Source: Cryptosporangium phraense
GTDB taxonomy: Bacteria > Actinomycetota > Actinomycetes > Mycobacteriales > Cryptosporangiaceae
Direction: 5' to 3'
NCBI RefSeq assembly: GCF_006912135.1
Contig: NZ_VIRS01000020.1
Location: 121,891-185,890 of the forward strand
DNA length: 64,000 nt
Shown here piece after piece: positions 1-9,655 of this stretch. The notes below the pieces were generated by a model. The model saw only the letters and a program-made list of their open reading frames with translations, did not search any database and was not told the DNA's origin. Numbering within the stretch: the first letter of the stretch is position 1; each line of letters starts with the position of its first letter. A program made the translations under genes and the position numbers.

Positions 1-353
1 ACGTCCGGCACGCCGTTCGCGTGCGCCCTCGTCTCGATGTCGTGCAGCCGGACGACCTCGGCCTCGTTCCGGGCGACGACGACCTTGCCGATCTCGCGGT
101 AGGCCAGGTCGTGGGTCTCGCAGAACTCGCGGAGGAGCCCGACCCCGCGCCGGCAGAGGGTGGCCTTGAGGGAGCCGGGTGGGTAGTAGATGCCGGAGTG
201 CACGACGCCGGAGTTGTGGCCGGTCTGGTGCTGGGCGGCGTTGTTCTCTTTTTCGAAGACGATGACGTCGGCGCCTTGCTGGGCGAGTTGGCGGGCGATG
301 GCCAGCCCGACGATCCCGGCGCCGACGACCCCGACCCGGGTCACGCGCGCCAC
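1..353 (-). CDS. lhgO: L-2-hydroxyglutarate oxidase family FAD protein, N-terminal part (cut by window edge)
   Basis: This is the first ~117 residues of a flavoprotein that would oxidise L-2-hydroxyglutarate to 2-oxoglutarate and pass electrons to the membrane quinone pool. The translation shows an N-terminal FAD-binding GAGIVGLA loop, an acidic residue ending the second strand (VIVFEKE), and the family hallmark HNSGVVHSGIYY followed by PGSLKATLC. The rest lies outside the window. GTG at 353 is preferred because GAGG sits 13 nt upstream; GTG at 344 is an in-frame alternative. The family call rests on the HNSGV block, which other DAO-fold oxidases share less exactly, so a related 2-hydroxyacid oxidase is possible. 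Confidence 0.82.
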   Translation of the reverse strand, partial: MARVTRVGVVGAGIVGLAIARQLAQQGADVIVFEKENNAAQHQTGHNSGVVHSGIYYPPGSLKATLCRRGVGLLREFCETHDLAYREIGKVVVARNEAEVVRLHDIETRAHANGVPD

Positions 354-1057
354 CCGCTGCCGAGCGCCTCGATGACGGGTAGCGGCCCGTCCGACCGGAT
401 GGTTTCGCCCCGCCTCGAGACGCGCGCCGTCCGCACGCGGGTCATGACGGCTGGCCTGGTGCCGGTCACGGGCGCCGCCCGTATGCCGGCCGTGGCCGGC
501 GGCCGTCCGAACCGACCACGCGCGAGTTCCGGGCCCGCGCCTCGTGCGCGAACCGAACCCTCTCAGCGCGGGCCCTCCCGCCGTACCTCAGCACCTCTCC
601 ATGATGCCGGGCGCTCACGACGAACGGCCCGCGACCCGTTCTTCGGCGGGGTGGAGCGATTGAGATCGGCGACGAGGGGCTCCGCCAACGATCGCTCCAC
701 GCGGCGCGCCGGGCGACCCCGACCGCGCGGCCGGGGCCGGCCCGCCCGCTGGGTAGGCCCGAACCGCCCCCGCCGCGGTACGGGCCTGGCGCGGCCGTGC
801 GGAGCGCTGCGGCCCTGGTGTGGTGCGATCTGGGGTGGCGTGGGCCCGCAGCTCGGTGCAGGTTTCGGTCGGCGAAGTGTCGGTGGCGGTCGTCAGGCAT
901 CACCTCGCCCCGCCGGAGTACTTCGCGGCCCGCGGCCGTCGAGGCCCGTCCCGTCGTCGGGGCGCCGCCCCTCCGGCCCGGCGCGTGTACGGCACAGGTT
1001 CCCGGGTAGGCGGCCGGTAAGTTGGCCACGCCGGCGTGCCTGTCCGAAGGGAACACG
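354..1057. other. Non-coding region upstream of cydA with a long-armed inverted repeat
   Basis: About 700 nt with no ORF that looks like a protein. The only structure seen is a perfect 10-bp inverted repeat, GTGGAGCGAT (651-660) and ATCGCTCCAC (691-700), separated by 30 nt. It lies ~360 nt before cydA and could be a regulator site, a hairpin in a long leader, or the start-side signal of a gene no longer present. Nothing resembling a Rex site was recognised. Confidence 0.4.
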
Positions 1058-2425
1058 ATGGTCGAACTGCTCGCAGCCGACCCTGAGCAACTGCTCCCCG
1101 CCCGGGAGCAGATGGCGTTCACGCTGGGATTCCACATCATCCTGGTCCCGTTCGGAGTCGCGTTCACGTTCCTCATGCTCATCGCGAACTACCGGGCCCT
1201 CCGCCACGGCGACGAAACCGCGCTCCTGCTCGCCCGCCGCTGGTCCCAGGTCGCCGCGGTCCTGTTCGCGGTCGGCGCCGTCTCCGGCACCGTCCTGAGC
1301 TTCGAACTCGGCCTGCTCTGGCCCGGCCTGATGGGCAAGTACGGAGCCGCGTTCGGGATCCCGTTCGCGATCGAGGGCCTCTTCTTCTTCCTCGAGGCCA
1401 TCTTCGTCGCGATCTACATCTACGGCTGGGACCGCATGAAGCCCTGGCCGCACTTCTGGTCCGGCGTCCCCGTCGTCCTGTCCGGCGTCGGCGGGACGTC
1501 GTCGGTGGTGGCCGCGAACGCCTGGATGAACCAGCCCGGCGGCTTCACGCTGCGCGACGGGAAGATCGTCGACGTCCAGCCGCTGCAGGTGATCTTCAAC
1601 GACGCGTTCTGGTACGAGGCGCTGCACATGCTGCTGGCCGCGTACATGGTCGCCGGGTTCACGGTGGCCGGCGTCTACGCGGTCGGGATGCTGCGCGGCC
1701 GCCGCGACCGCTACCACCGGCTCGGCCTGCTGATCCCGCTCACCGTGGCCGCGCTCGTCACGCCCGTACAGATCTTCGTCGGCGACGTCGCCGCCCGCGA
1801 GGTGTTCCACAACGAACCGGCCAAGTTCGCCGCGATCGAAGCGCTGTACGAGACCGGCACGCACGTCCCCGAGGAGCTCGGCGGCTACTACGACGGCAAC
1901 GCGCTGCACTACGGCATCAGCATCCCGTCCGGCGCGTCGATCCTGTCCGGCTACAAGCCGTCGACCGAGATCAAGGGCCTGGAGGAGGTCCCGGCCGACG
2001 TCCGGCCGACCGACCGGGCGGTGACGATCGTCCACCTGAGCTTCGACGTGATGGTCGGGATCGGGTTCGCGCTGCTGGCGCTGTCGGCCTGGTTCGGCTG
2101 GGTGTACTGGCGGAAACGCGCGCTCCCCGGGTCGAACTGGTTCTACCGGGCGGTCGCGGTCAGCGGGGTGGCCGCGGTGGTCGCGCTGGAGGCCGGCTGG
2201 GTGACCACCGAGGTGGGGCGCCAACCCTGGACCGTCGTGGGAGAGCTGCTCACCCGGGACGCGGTGACTACCGAGGGCAACATCTGGCTGCTCTACGTGG
2301 CCACGCTGGTGCTGTACGCGGTGGTCGGCGCGGCCACGTTCTACGTCCTGCGTCTCCTGCGGAGACGGTGGCGGGAGTCGGACGCGGAGACCGACGTGCC
2401 CTACGGACCCGAGGCGTCGGCATGA
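1058..2425 (+). CDS. cydA: Cytochrome bd ubiquinol oxidase subunit I
   Basis: Catalytic subunit of the bd-type terminal oxidase, which oxidises menaquinol or ubiquinol and reduces oxygen at high affinity in the plasma membrane. The 455-residue product has multiple hydrophobic helices, a candidate heme ligand His26 in GFHIILVPFG, a second conserved His190 (ALHMLLAAY), and the hallmark GRQPW motif near residues 388-392 after GWVTTEV. The length implies a short Q-loop, as expected outside the Proteobacteria. ATG 1058 is chosen over the longer ORF because GAAGGGA sits just upstream and the protein then starts like other CydA. Its stop overlaps the cydB start (ATGA), so the two are translationally coupled. 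The cydDC exporter genes are not next to it. Confidence 0.95.
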   Translation: MVELLAADPEQLLPAREQMAFTLGFHIILVPFGVAFTFLMLIANYRALRHGDETALLLARRWSQVAAVLFAVGAVSGTVLSFELGLLWPGLMGKYGAAFGIPFAIEGLFFFLEAIFVAIYIYGWDRMKPWPHFWSGVPVVLSGVGGTSSVVAANAWMNQPGGFTLRDGKIVDVQPLQVIFNDAFWYEALHMLLAAYMVAGFTVAGVYAVGMLRGRRDRYHRLGLLIPLTVAALVTPVQIFVGDVAAREVFHNEPAKFAAIEALYETGTHVPEELGGYYDGNALHYGISIPSGASILSGYKPSTEIKGLEEVPADVRPTDRAVTIVHLSFDVMVGIGFALLALSAWFGWVYWRKRALPGSNWFYRAVAVSGVAAVVALEAGWVTTEVGRQPWTVVGELLTRDAVTTEGNIWLLYVATLVLYAVVGAATFYVLRLLRRRWRESDAETDVPYGPEASA

Positions 2426-3444
2426 GCACGTTCGCCGCCGTCGTGCTGTTCGTCGGCGTCGTCGCCTACGCGGTGTTCGGCGGCGCCGACTACGGCGCCG
2501 GGTTCTGGGACCTCACGGCCGGCGGTGCCGTCCGCGGCCGCGAGCCGCGGCACCTCGTCGACACGACCCTGGCCCCCGTGTGGGAGGCCAACCACGTCTG
2601 GCTGATCTTCTGTCTGGTCATGCTCTGGACGGGTTTCCCGGCGACGTTCGCGGCCATCACGACGACGCTCTACGTGCCGCTCGGGCTGGCCGCGCTCGGC
2701 ATCGTCGTCCGCGGCTCGGGGTTCGCGTTCCGCAAAGTCGTGGTGCACACCGAGCAGCAGCGGGTCACCGGAGCCGCGTTCGCCACGTCGTCGGTGATCA
2801 CCCCGTTCTTTCTCGGCACGGTGGCCGGGGGCGTCGCGTCCGGACGGGTGCCGGCCGACGGGCACGGGGACGCGATCACCAGCTGGCTCAACCCGACGTC
2901 GCTGCTCGGCGGCGTGCTGGCCGTGCTCGTGTGCGCGTTCGTCGCCGCGGTGTTCCTGACCGCCGAGGCGCGCAGGCGTCCGGTGCCCGCGGCCGAGCTG
3001 GAGCGCCGGAAGATCGCCGACCTGGGGACCTGGTTCCGGCGCCGGGCCCAGGTGTCGGCGGTGGCCACCGGCGTCGTCGCGCTGGCCGGCATCGCGATCC
3101 TGCGCGCCGACTCGCCCCGGCTGTTCGACGGGCTGCTCTCCCGCGGCCTCCCGTTCGTGGTGGTCTCCGGGCTCTGCGGGGTCGGCGCGCTGGTGCTGCT
3201 GGGCCGGGCCGCGCCCCGGGTGCTGCAGGGGCTGGCGGTGACCGCGGCCGGGACGATCGTCGCCGGCTGGGGCGTCGCCCAGTATCCGTACCTGCTCGGC
3301 ACCCACGTGACGATCGCCGAGGGCGCGGCCCCGTCATCGACTCTCTGGGCTCTGACGATCATCGCCACGATCGCGCTGCTGATCGTCGTCCCCTCGCTGT
3401 CGTTGCTGTTCGTGCTGCAGCAACGCGGCCGCCTGCAGCACTAG
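2422..3444 (+). CDS. cydB: Cytochrome bd ubiquinol oxidase subunit II
   Basis: Partner subunit of CydA in the bd oxidase. The 340-residue membrane protein shows the family features: an early GGADYGAGFWDL block, PVWEANHVWLIF, and several later helices ending in VPSLSLLFVLQQRGRLQ. It begins within the cydA stop codon (ATGA), so the pair forms a two-gene operon. A strong hairpin follows the stop codon after a few bases, suggesting transcription ends here. The length is normal for the family and no frameshift is seen. Confidence 0.94.
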   Translation: MSTFAAVVLFVGVVAYAVFGGADYGAGFWDLTAGGAVRGREPRHLVDTTLAPVWEANHVWLIFCLVMLWTGFPATFAAITTTLYVPLGLAALGIVVRGSGFAFRKVVVHTEQQRVTGAAFATSSVITPFFLGTVAGGVASGRVPADGHGDAITSWLNPTSLLGGVLAVLVCAFVAAVFLTAEARRRPVPAAELERRKIADLGTWFRRRAQVSAVATGVVALAGIAILRADSPRLFDGLLSRGLPFVVVSGLCGVGALVLLGRAAPRVLQGLAVTAAGTIVAGWGVAQYPYLLGTHVTIAEGAAPSSTLWALTIIATIALLIVVPSLSLLFVLQQRGRLQH

Positions 3445-3450
3445 GCCCAA

Positions 3451-3474
3451 GGCCGCCCGCAAGGGCGGGCGGCC
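3451..3474. terminator. Bidirectional hairpin between cydB and the convergent ADH operon
   Basis: GGCCGCCCGC and GCGGGCGGCC form a perfect 10-bp stem with a 4-nt AAGG loop. It sits 6 nt after the cydB stop and 12 nt past the stop of the convergent dehydrogenase gene, so it can serve both. There is no clear U-run, as is common in high-GC actinobacteria. Confidence 0.75.
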
Positions 3475-3486
3475 GGTCCGGCCGGG

Positions 3487-4656
3487 TCAGGGCTCGAAGA
3501 CCGCGCGGACGCAGTCGTCCTTCTTGTCCTTGAACAGCGCATATCCCCGAGGCCCGTCCGCGAGCGGCAGCACGTGGGTGGCCAGGTGCTCGGTGCGCAG
3601 CTCGCCGCGCTGCATCCGCTCGAGCAGCATCGGGATGTACCGCTGGCCGTGCATCTGGGCCCCGCGCAGCGTCAGGCCCTTGTTCATCACCGCGCCGAGG
3701 GGGAACTTGTCGACGACCCCGGCGAACACGCCGAGCACGAACACCGAACCGCCCTTGCGGCAGTGGTAGATCGCCTCGCGGACCGCGGTCGGCCGGTCGG
3801 TCTGCAGCCGCAACTGCTGCTTGACCTGGTCGTACGCGAAGTCCGGACCGGGTGAGTGGGCCTCCATTCCGACCGCCTCGATGCACACGTCCGGGCCGCG
3901 TCCGCCGGTCCGCTCGCGCAGCTCGCCCCCGACGTCGGTGTGCTCGTAGTTGAGCGTCTCCGCACCGACGTGCTGTCGCACCTGCTCGAGGCGGTACTCG
4001 TACCGGTCGATGACGACGACCCGCTCGGCCCCGAGCAGGATCGCGGCCCGGGCGGCCATCTGCCCGACGGCTCCCGCGCCCCAGACCGCGACGACGTCCC
4101 CGGGCCCGACGCCGCCCAGGTCGGCGCCCATCCACCCGGTGGACGCCGAATCGGACGCGAAGAGCGCACGCAGATCATTCACGTCGTCGGGGACGGTGAA
4201 CGCGCCGACGTCGGCGTACGGGACCCGGATGAACTCGGCGTGGCTCCCCGCGTTGCCGCCCATCGCGTGCGAGTAGCCGAAGCAGCCGCCGGGCGCGTAC
4301 CCCCACAGCTCCTCGGTGATCGCCGGGTTCGTGTTGCCGTTGTCGCAGAGCGAGTACAGCTCCCGGGAGCAGTACCAGCACTGGCCGCAGGCGATGAACG
4401 ACGAGACGACGACCCGGTCGCCGGCCCGGTGGTTCCGCACGTTCGCGCCGGTCTCGACGACCTCGCCGACGAACTCGTGCCCGAGCACGTCGCCCTTCTT
4501 CATGAACGGGACGTATCCGCCGAGCAGGTGCAGGTCGCTTCCGCAGGTCACGCTCTTGGTGACCCGGACGATGATGTCCCGGGTGTTGAGGATCTGCGGG
4601 TCCGGGACCTTCTCGACGCTCAGCTCGTTGATGCCCTGCCAGGTCAGCGCTTTCAT
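3487..4656 (-). CDS. Zinc-dependent alcohol dehydrogenase (formaldehyde-dehydrogenase-like MDR)
   Basis: Medium-chain dehydrogenase/reductase of 389 residues that should use NAD(P) and catalytic zinc to oxidise an alcohol or aldehyde hydrate in the cytoplasm. Catalytic zinc ligands are visible as Cys38 (TCGSD), His60 and Glu61 (GHEFVGEVV); structural zinc cysteines are at 90, 93, 96 and 104 (CGQCWYC...C). The cofactor loop is WGAGAVGQMAA near 192-202. The long insert around GFGYSHAMGGNAGSHAE-type sequence and the later KQQL region resemble glutathione-independent formaldehyde dehydrogenase-like enzymes, but the substrate cannot be read from sequence. Its start overlaps the stop of the upstream small gene by 4 nt, giving a two-gene operon. 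Confidence 0.85.
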   Translation of the reverse strand: MKALTWQGINELSVEKVPDPQILNTRDIIVRVTKSVTCGSDLHLLGGYVPFMKKGDVLGHEFVGEVVETGANVRNHRAGDRVVVSSFIACGQCWYCSRELYSLCDNGNTNPAITEELWGYAPGGCFGYSHAMGGNAGSHAEFIRVPYADVGAFTVPDDVNDLRALFASDSASTGWMGADLGGVGPGDVVAVWGAGAVGQMAARAAILLGAERVVVIDRYEYRLEQVRQHVGAETLNYEHTDVGGELRERTGGRGPDVCIEAVGMEAHSPGPDFAYDQVKQQLRLQTDRPTAVREAIYHCRKGGSVFVLGVFAGVVDKFPLGAVMNKGLTLRGAQMHGQRYIPMLLERMQRGELRTEHLATHVLPLADGPRGYALFKDKKDDCVRAVFEP

Positions 4657-5132
4657 GACTTGCCCTCTCCCTTGGCGTGCGCGATCGCGGCCTCGAGCGG
4701 CTTCCCGCGCAGCGTCGGCTTCGTCGTACCCGGCCGGTCGGGGAAGAGGATCTCGCCGGTCTCGAGGAGTTGCTTCGCGTCGCGGAGCGCGACGCGCACC
4801 GCCTGGCGCGGGTCTTCGCCGGTGAACCGCTCGGCCGCGGCCTTCGCCCCGGTCGGCTCACCCTCCACCAGGCGGACGCCGATCTCGGTGCCCTTGTCGG
4901 CCGGCGCCGGCCGGACGACCACGGTCGCGCCGGGGCCCAGTGCCCGCAGCGGCTCGGGCAGCTGCCCGTCCGAGCGCACCCGGTCGGGGGTGACGTTGAC
5001 GGTGACGAAGCGCCACCGGGACGACTCGGCCGCCGGGGTGTTGCGCGCGGCTCTCCTGGTCAACAGCCGCCGCGCCGCCCATCCAGTGACCCCGACGGCT
5101 ACCGCCGTCGTCACGGCCTTGGTTGCTCGCAT
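4653..5132 (-). CDS. Conserved hypothetical partner of the zinc dehydrogenase
   Basis: A 159-residue protein with a short hydrophobic N-terminus (TKAVTTAVAVGVTGWAARRLL), then a soluble domain with RWRFVTVNV, LRALGPGATVVVRPAP, and GTEIGVRL. The pattern of strands plus a D/KGTE motif resembles a shortened SRPBCC (cyclase/dehydrase-like) lipid-binding fold, which is an inference. The segment GEDPRQAVRVALRDAKQLLETGEI is helical. It overlaps the dehydrogenase start by 4 nt, so the two are co-translated and probably work together; similar pairs are familiar in actinobacteria, but no function is established here. A membrane-anchored accessory or substrate-handling role is possible. Confidence 0.6.
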   Translation of the reverse strand: MRATKAVTTAVAVGVTGWAARRLLTRRAARNTPAAESSRWRFVTVNVTPDRVRSDGQLPEPLRALGPGATVVVRPAPADKGTEIGVRLVEGEPTGAKAAAERFTGEDPRQAVRVALRDAKQLLETGEILFPDRPGTTKPTLRGKPLEAAIAHAKGEGKS

Positions 5133-5202
5133 GGTTCGTCCCCTCGTCGGTTCGTCGGCGTTCGCCGCCGCATACCCGGTGAGGCCGGGGCTGAACGTGC
5201 GC

Positions 5203-6702
5203 TCACGAGGCCTTGCTGACGGCCGAGAGCGACGCGCCGGCCGCTACCCGGTCACGGCCGGCCTCCTTGGCCCGGTACAGCAGCTGGTCGGCCAGCCGCA
5301 CGAGGGCGTCGCCGGTCGGCGCGTCGACCGGCAGCGTCGCGATGCCCACCGACGCGGTCACGGTGATCTCGACGCCCCCGCCGACGTCGATCGGCGTCCG
5401 CCGGATGGCCTCGTGCACGCGCTCGGCCACCTGCCGCGCTTCGCGCGGCGTGATGTGCGGCAGCAGCAGCGCGAACTCCTCGCCGCCGTAGCGGGCGACG
5501 AGGTCGCCCGGCCGGACCGACGCGCGCAACCGGTTCGCGATCTCGCCCAGCACCCGGTCCCCGCCGTGGTGACCGTAGGTGTCGTTCACCGCCTTGAACA
5601 GGTCGACGTCGAGCAGCAGGACGGCGAGCCCGTCGGCGCGCCGCGCGGCCTGCTCGAGCGAGTGTTCGAAATGCCGACGCGTGGCCAGCCCGGTCAGGCC
5701 GTCGGTGACCGCGACCCGGCGCTGGGCCGCGACGAGCATCCCCATCCGGATCAGGACCAGCAGGAACAGCGTCGCGCACACCGCCGCGACCAGCGGCACG
5801 TGCAGGGGCGCCCCGCGCACGTACTGGACGTACAGCGTCGCCGGGGCCAGCAGCGACGCGGCCGCCAGGATCACCATCCGGGCGATCGTCGCGTCCGGGG
5901 CGGCGACCGGCGAGCGGGTGGACAGCTCCCGCATCGACGGGTGCAGCCCGGCGGTACCGAGCAGGACCCAGGACGTCAGCCAGAGCGACTCCAGCCACCC
6001 GGTCTCGGTGTAGCCCCCGTTCAGCGCGTCGAACGCGTACAGCGCGTCCGGTACCAGCACCAGCACCAGGAACGCGCCGACGAACCGCAGCGCGACCGGC
6101 CGGGCGCCGCCGCCGAGCATCAGCCGAGCGCCCACGGACAGCAGCACCAGGTCGCCGACCGGGTAGGCCGCCGCGGTGACCGTGCCGAGCGTCGACAGGT
6201 GCCCGTACCCCGGGCTGATCAGGTACACCCAGGCCAGCAGCGCTGCCGACACCGCGACGATGGTCGCGTCGATGAGCGCGGGCAGGTCCCAGCCGGGCGT
6301 CCGGCGGCGGATGAACAGCAGCAGGGCCAAGCCGCCGAACACGTACTGGGCCAGGTAGAGCGCGTCGGCCGGGCTCGGGTAGGGGAGCTCGACCCCGACC
6401 AGCTCGCTGCCGTAGTACGTCAGGTCCGCGCCCAGGGAGGAGGCCTGCCCGGCCGCGAACAGCAGCCACGGCGCCTTGACCTCCGGCTTGTGCAGCCGGA
6501 CGCCGACGAGCAGCGCGACGACCGCGCCGACGTCGACCGTCCAGTACACGAGCTTCTGGGCGAGCTCGGGCATCCCGGCGAGCGAGCCGGCCCGGTAGAC
6601 CAGGATCGCGGCCAGGCCGAAGCCGGCGAACGCCATCCAGGCCCGTGGGACGGTCCTCATACCCGGTACATCGGCAGGCCGTCCGCGACCCCAAGTGCTC
6701 AC
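5203..6702 (-). CDS. Membrane GGDEF diguanylate cyclase
   Basis: A 499-residue protein with about nine or ten predicted membrane helices over residues 20-330 and a C-terminal GGDEF domain. The active-site loop is GGEEF at 406-410, a functional variant, and an inhibitory RxxD site (RPGD, 397-400) sits five residues before it, so product inhibition by c-di-GMP is expected. DxLT-type [13 protein letters not shown] opens the domain. It should make c-di-GMP from two GTP at the inner face of the membrane. The GTG start overlaps the stop of the hybrid kinase gene (GTGA), so the enzyme is coupled to that sensor. The hydrophobic N-terminal sensor region is not a family recognised here. Confidence 0.9.
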   Translation of the reverse strand: MSTWGRGRPADVPGMRTVPRAWMAFAGFGLAAILVYRAGSLAGMPELAQKLVYWTVDVGAVVALLVGVRLHKPEVKAPWLLFAAGQASSLGADLTYYGSELVGVELPYPSPADALYLAQYVFGGLALLLFIRRRTPGWDLPALIDATIVAVSAALLAWVYLISPGYGHLSTLGTVTAAAYPVGDLVLLSVGARLMLGGGARPVALRFVGAFLVLVLVPDALYAFDALNGGYTETGWLESLWLTSWVLLGTAGLHPSMRELSTRSPVAAPDATIARMVILAAASLLAPATLYVQYVRGAPLHVPLVAAVCATLFLLVLIRMGMLVAAQRRVAVTDGLTGLATRRHFEHSLEQAARRADGLAVLLLDVDLFKAVNDTYGHHGGDRVLGEIANRLRASVRPGDLVARYGGEEFALLLPHITPREARQVAERVHEAIRRTPIDVGGGVEITVTASVGIATLPVDAPTGDALVRLADQLLYRAKEAGRDRVAAGASLSAVSKAS

Positions 6703-9500
6703 GCGGCCATCGGCGTCGGCACGAGCTCCGCCCTCAGGGCGGTGGCGGCCCGGGCGGCCAGGTCCGCCTCGCGGTGCAGGACGGCGAGCGTCCCGGCGTC
6801 CGGTGCGGCGCCGTTGCGGGCGGCCGTCTCGATCGCACTGCTGACGCCGGCCAGCCGGGCGGCCCCGATGTTGGACGCCATGCCCTTGAGGCTGTGCGCG
6901 GTGGCGGCGGTCGCCGTAGTGTCCGCGAGGCCCTCCGCGAGGCGCGCGAGCGCGCCCGGGAGCCGGTCGACGAACGAGCTGAACAGCCGGGCGATCATCG
7001 CCCGCTCGTCGTCGTCCGAGTCCTCGTCCAGCAGGTCCTCCACCCGTCCGCGCATGTCGGCACCGTTGGCCGCGACGATCTCGTCGTCGGTGGCGTCGGT
7101 GGCGTCGGGAGTGGGGGACTCGGCCACCGGAACCGGCGGCTGGACCGCCCCGGCGACGCCGGCCAGCGCGGCGGCCAGGTCGGCCGAGCGGACCGGCTTG
7201 GGCAGGTAGCTGTCCATCCCGGCGGCCCGGCAGGCCGCCTGGTCCTCGACCAGCACGCTGGCGGTCATCGCGATGATGTGCGGCTGCCGCTCGGCCGGCA
7301 CCTCGGCGCGGATCCGCCGGGTCGCCTCGAGCCCGTCGAGCACCGGCATCTGGACGTCCATCAGCACCGCGTCGTACGACGTCCGGGCCAGCGCCTCCAC
7401 CGCCTCCTGGCCGTTTCCGACCGTGTCGATCCGGTGCCCGAGCTTCTCGACGATCATCTGCGCGACCTGCTGGTTGATCGGGTTGTCCTCGGCCAGCAGC
7501 ACGCGCAGCCGACGAGCCGCCACCGGCGCGGCGACGACGTCCGACGCCCGGCGGGCGGGCGTCGCGTCCGCTCCGGCCGGGGCGAGCGCCCGGTCGAGCG
7601 TCGAGCGCAACGCGGACGGCCGCAGCGGCTTGGCCAGCACGGCCCGGAACAGGTCGGCGTCGGCCGCGGCCGGCTGGTCACCGGCGCCGGCCAGCAGCAC
7701 CAGCGGCAGCTCGCGCCCGGCCGGCAGCGCACGCATGGCCCGGGCCAGCGCGATCCCGTCCGCCGCGATCCCGTCCGTGCTCGCGTCCGGGCCCACCAGG
7801 TGGGCGTCCACGAGCGCCAGGTCGTACGCGATGCCGCTGCTCAACGCGTCCAGAGCGGCGTCCGCCGAAGCGGCCTCGGACCAGCTCAGGCCCCACGAGC
7901 TGAGCGCGGCCGCGAGCTGACGACGGCTGGACGCGTTGTCGTCGACGATCAGCACGGACCGGCCGGCGAGGTCGGCCGACGGGCCGGCCGCCCGGCGGTC
8001 GGCGCAGGCCGACAGCGGCGCGCGGAACGTGAACGCGGTACCGACGCCGACCGTGCTCTCGACCCGGATGTCCCCGCCCATCGCGCCGGCCAGCCGGCGG
8101 CTGATCGCCAGACCGAGGCCGGTACCGCCGTACTCGCGGGTGGTCGAGGCGTCGACCTGGCTGAACTCGCGGAACAGCCGGTCCATCCGGTCGGCCGGGA
8201 TGCCGATGCCGGTGTCGCGCACGACGAAGTCGAGCGCGCCGTCGGTGCCGGTGACCGTCACCGAGATCTCGCCCCGCTCGGTGAACTTCACCGCGTTGCC
8301 CAGCAGGTTGACCAGGATCTGACGGATCCGGGTGACGTCGCCGGACACGTGGGTGGGGCAGTCGTCGGCGATCGACCCGATCAGCTCCAGGCCCTTGGCC
8401 TGGGCCGGCAGCGCGACCAGGCTCAGCGCGCTGTCCAGGCAGTGCTGCAGGTCGAAGGTCGTGTTCTCCAGCTCGAGCTCGCCGGCCTCGATCTTCGAGA
8501 AGTCGAGGATGTCGTTGATGATCGCGAGCAGCGACTCGCCGCTGTCGCGCACGGTCTCGGCCAGCCGGCGCTGAGGGCAGGTCAGGTCGGAGTCCAGGAG
8601 CAGGCCGGTCATGCCGATCACGGCGTTCATCGGCGTCCGGATCTCGTGGCTCATCGTCGCCAGGAACGCGGACTTCGCCGCGGTGGCGGCCAGCGCCTCG
8701 TCGCGGGCGGCCGAGATCGCGTCGACCGACGCGTTGATCGCCGCCGCGGCCCGGCGGAGCTCGATCGGGCCCGACGCCTCGACGCGCTGGTCGAGCTGGC
8801 CGGCGGTCAGCTGCTCGGCCGCGGCCGTGATCCGGCGGACCGGGGACGACACCGAGCGGGTGATCCCCCAGGCGCCCGCGCCGATCAGCAGCGCGGCGAA
8901 GATCGAGCCCCAGAGCAGGAGCTGCTGGGTCGCGGCCGCCCCGGCCGCCCGGGCGTCCTGGTTGGCGGCGAGCAGGGTGCGCGCGTGCCGGTCCATCGCG
9001 GTGAGCAGGGACTGGATGCGGGCCATGTCGTCGGCGCCCCGGCCGGTGAGCACGACCCGCTGGGCGGCGGCGAACCCGGCGGTGGAGCGCAGCCGAATGG
9101 TCTCGGCGAGCTCGTCGAGCTTGTCCGAGACCACCGGCGCGAGCTCGGTCAGCGCGCGCTGCTGAGCGGCGTCGTCGCTGGTCAGAGCCGAGAGAGCGGC
9201 CATCGACGTGCCGACCGCGCGGCGGCTCTCGCGGTACGGCTGCAGGTAGGAGTCGCGGCCGGTGAGGAGGTAGCCGCGCTGGCCGCGTTCCGCGGCCTGC
9301 AGGTGGGACATCAGCGCCGAGATCTGGTCGACGACCCGGTACGTGTGTTCGACGGACGCCTGGTCGCGGGTCATCGTCCCGATCCGGACGTACGCGCTGC
9401 CGCCGAGCACGGCCACGGCCACCATCGCCAGGACGTAGCCGAGCGCGAGCAGCCGCCCGATCGTCCAGCGCGACGTGCCCCTGGTGTCCGTGTTCGTCAT
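6699..9500 (-). CDS. Hybrid sensor histidine kinase (CHASE3-HAMP-HisKA-HATPase-REC-REC-Hpt)
   Basis: A 933-residue phosphorelay kinase. Residues 16-36 form TM1; the outer segment contains the CHASE3 signature [11 protein letters not shown] (71-81); TM2 is near 195-212, followed by HAMP. The phospho-accepting His285 lies in [13 protein letters not shown], and ATP-binding boxes are NAVKF, DTGIGI and GGTGLGLAI. Two receivers follow: the first has Asp520/521 and Asp565 but Ala in place of the usual Ser/Thr (LLAGAG), so it may be a weak or pseudo-receiver; the second is complete (Asp715, MTA, LPKP). A C-terminal Hpt domain carries His869 ([13 protein letters not shown]). It is operonic with the GGDEF enzyme and divergent from a stand-alone receiver, suggesting a relay feeding c-di-GMP or chemosensory output. 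Confidence 0.93.
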   Translation of the reverse strand: MTNTDTRGTSRWTIGRLLALGYVLAMVAVAVLGGSAYVRIGTMTRDQASVEHTYRVVDQISALMSHLQAAERGQRGYLLTGRDSYLQPYRESRRAVGTSMAALSALTSDDAAQQRALTELAPVVSDKLDELAETIRLRSTAGFAAAQRVVLTGRGADDMARIQSLLTAMDRHARTLLAANQDARAAGAAATQQLLLWGSIFAALLIGAGAWGITRSVSSPVRRITAAAEQLTAGQLDQRVEASGPIELRRAAAAINASVDAISAARDEALAATAAKSAFLATMSHEIRTPMNAVIGMTGLLLDSDLTCPQRRLAETVRDSGESLLAIINDILDFSKIEAGELELENTTFDLQHCLDSALSLVALPAQAKGLELIGSIADDCPTHVSGDVTRIRQILVNLLGNAVKFTERGEISVTVTGTDGALDFVVRDTGIGIPADRMDRLFREFSQVDASTTREYGGTGLGLAISRRLAGAMGGDIRVESTVGVGTAFTFRAPLSACADRRAAGPSADLAGRSVLIVDDNASSRRQLAAALSSWGLSWSEAASADAALDALSSGIAYDLALVDAHLVGPDASTDGIAADGIALARAMRALPAGRELPLVLLAGAGDQPAAADADLFRAVLAKPLRPSALRSTLDRALAPAGADATPARRASDVVAAPVAARRLRVLLAEDNPINQQVAQMIVEKLGHRIDTVGNGQEAVEALARTSYDAVLMDVQMPVLDGLEATRRIRAEVPAERQPHIIAMTASVLVEDQAACRAAGMDSYLPKPVRSADLAAALAGVAGAVQPPVPVAESPTPDATDATDDEIVAANGADMRGRVEDLLDEDSDDDERAMIARLFSSFVDRLPGALARLAEGLADTTATAATAHSLKGMASNIGAARLAGVSSAIETAARNGAAPDAGTLAVLHREADLAARAATALRAELVPTPMAA

Positions 9501-9655
9501 CTAGCCGTCCCCCCGATTGCTCGACCCCGAACTAGTCATCGACGGGGCCGGGAGCCGGTCGGCTACCGGTCGGGTGCGGATCAGTTGCAGGGCCATTACC
9601 GGCATATATGCTGCTGAAGCGGTATGTAATGGGCGGCTGGATTCCGGAGGGGCAG

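Noticed and set aside
21..1298. Long plus-strand ORF (425 codons) across the start of the window and into cydA
   Set aside because: The translation is Arg/Pro/Gly-rich without domains, overlaps the clear LhgO reading frame on the other strand and runs into cydA in a wrong frame. It is a GC-skew shadow.
3856..7209. 1117-codon plus-strand ORF over the ADH, GGDEF and hybrid kinase genes
   Set aside because: Antisense to genes with clear catalytic motifs. No domain or start context.
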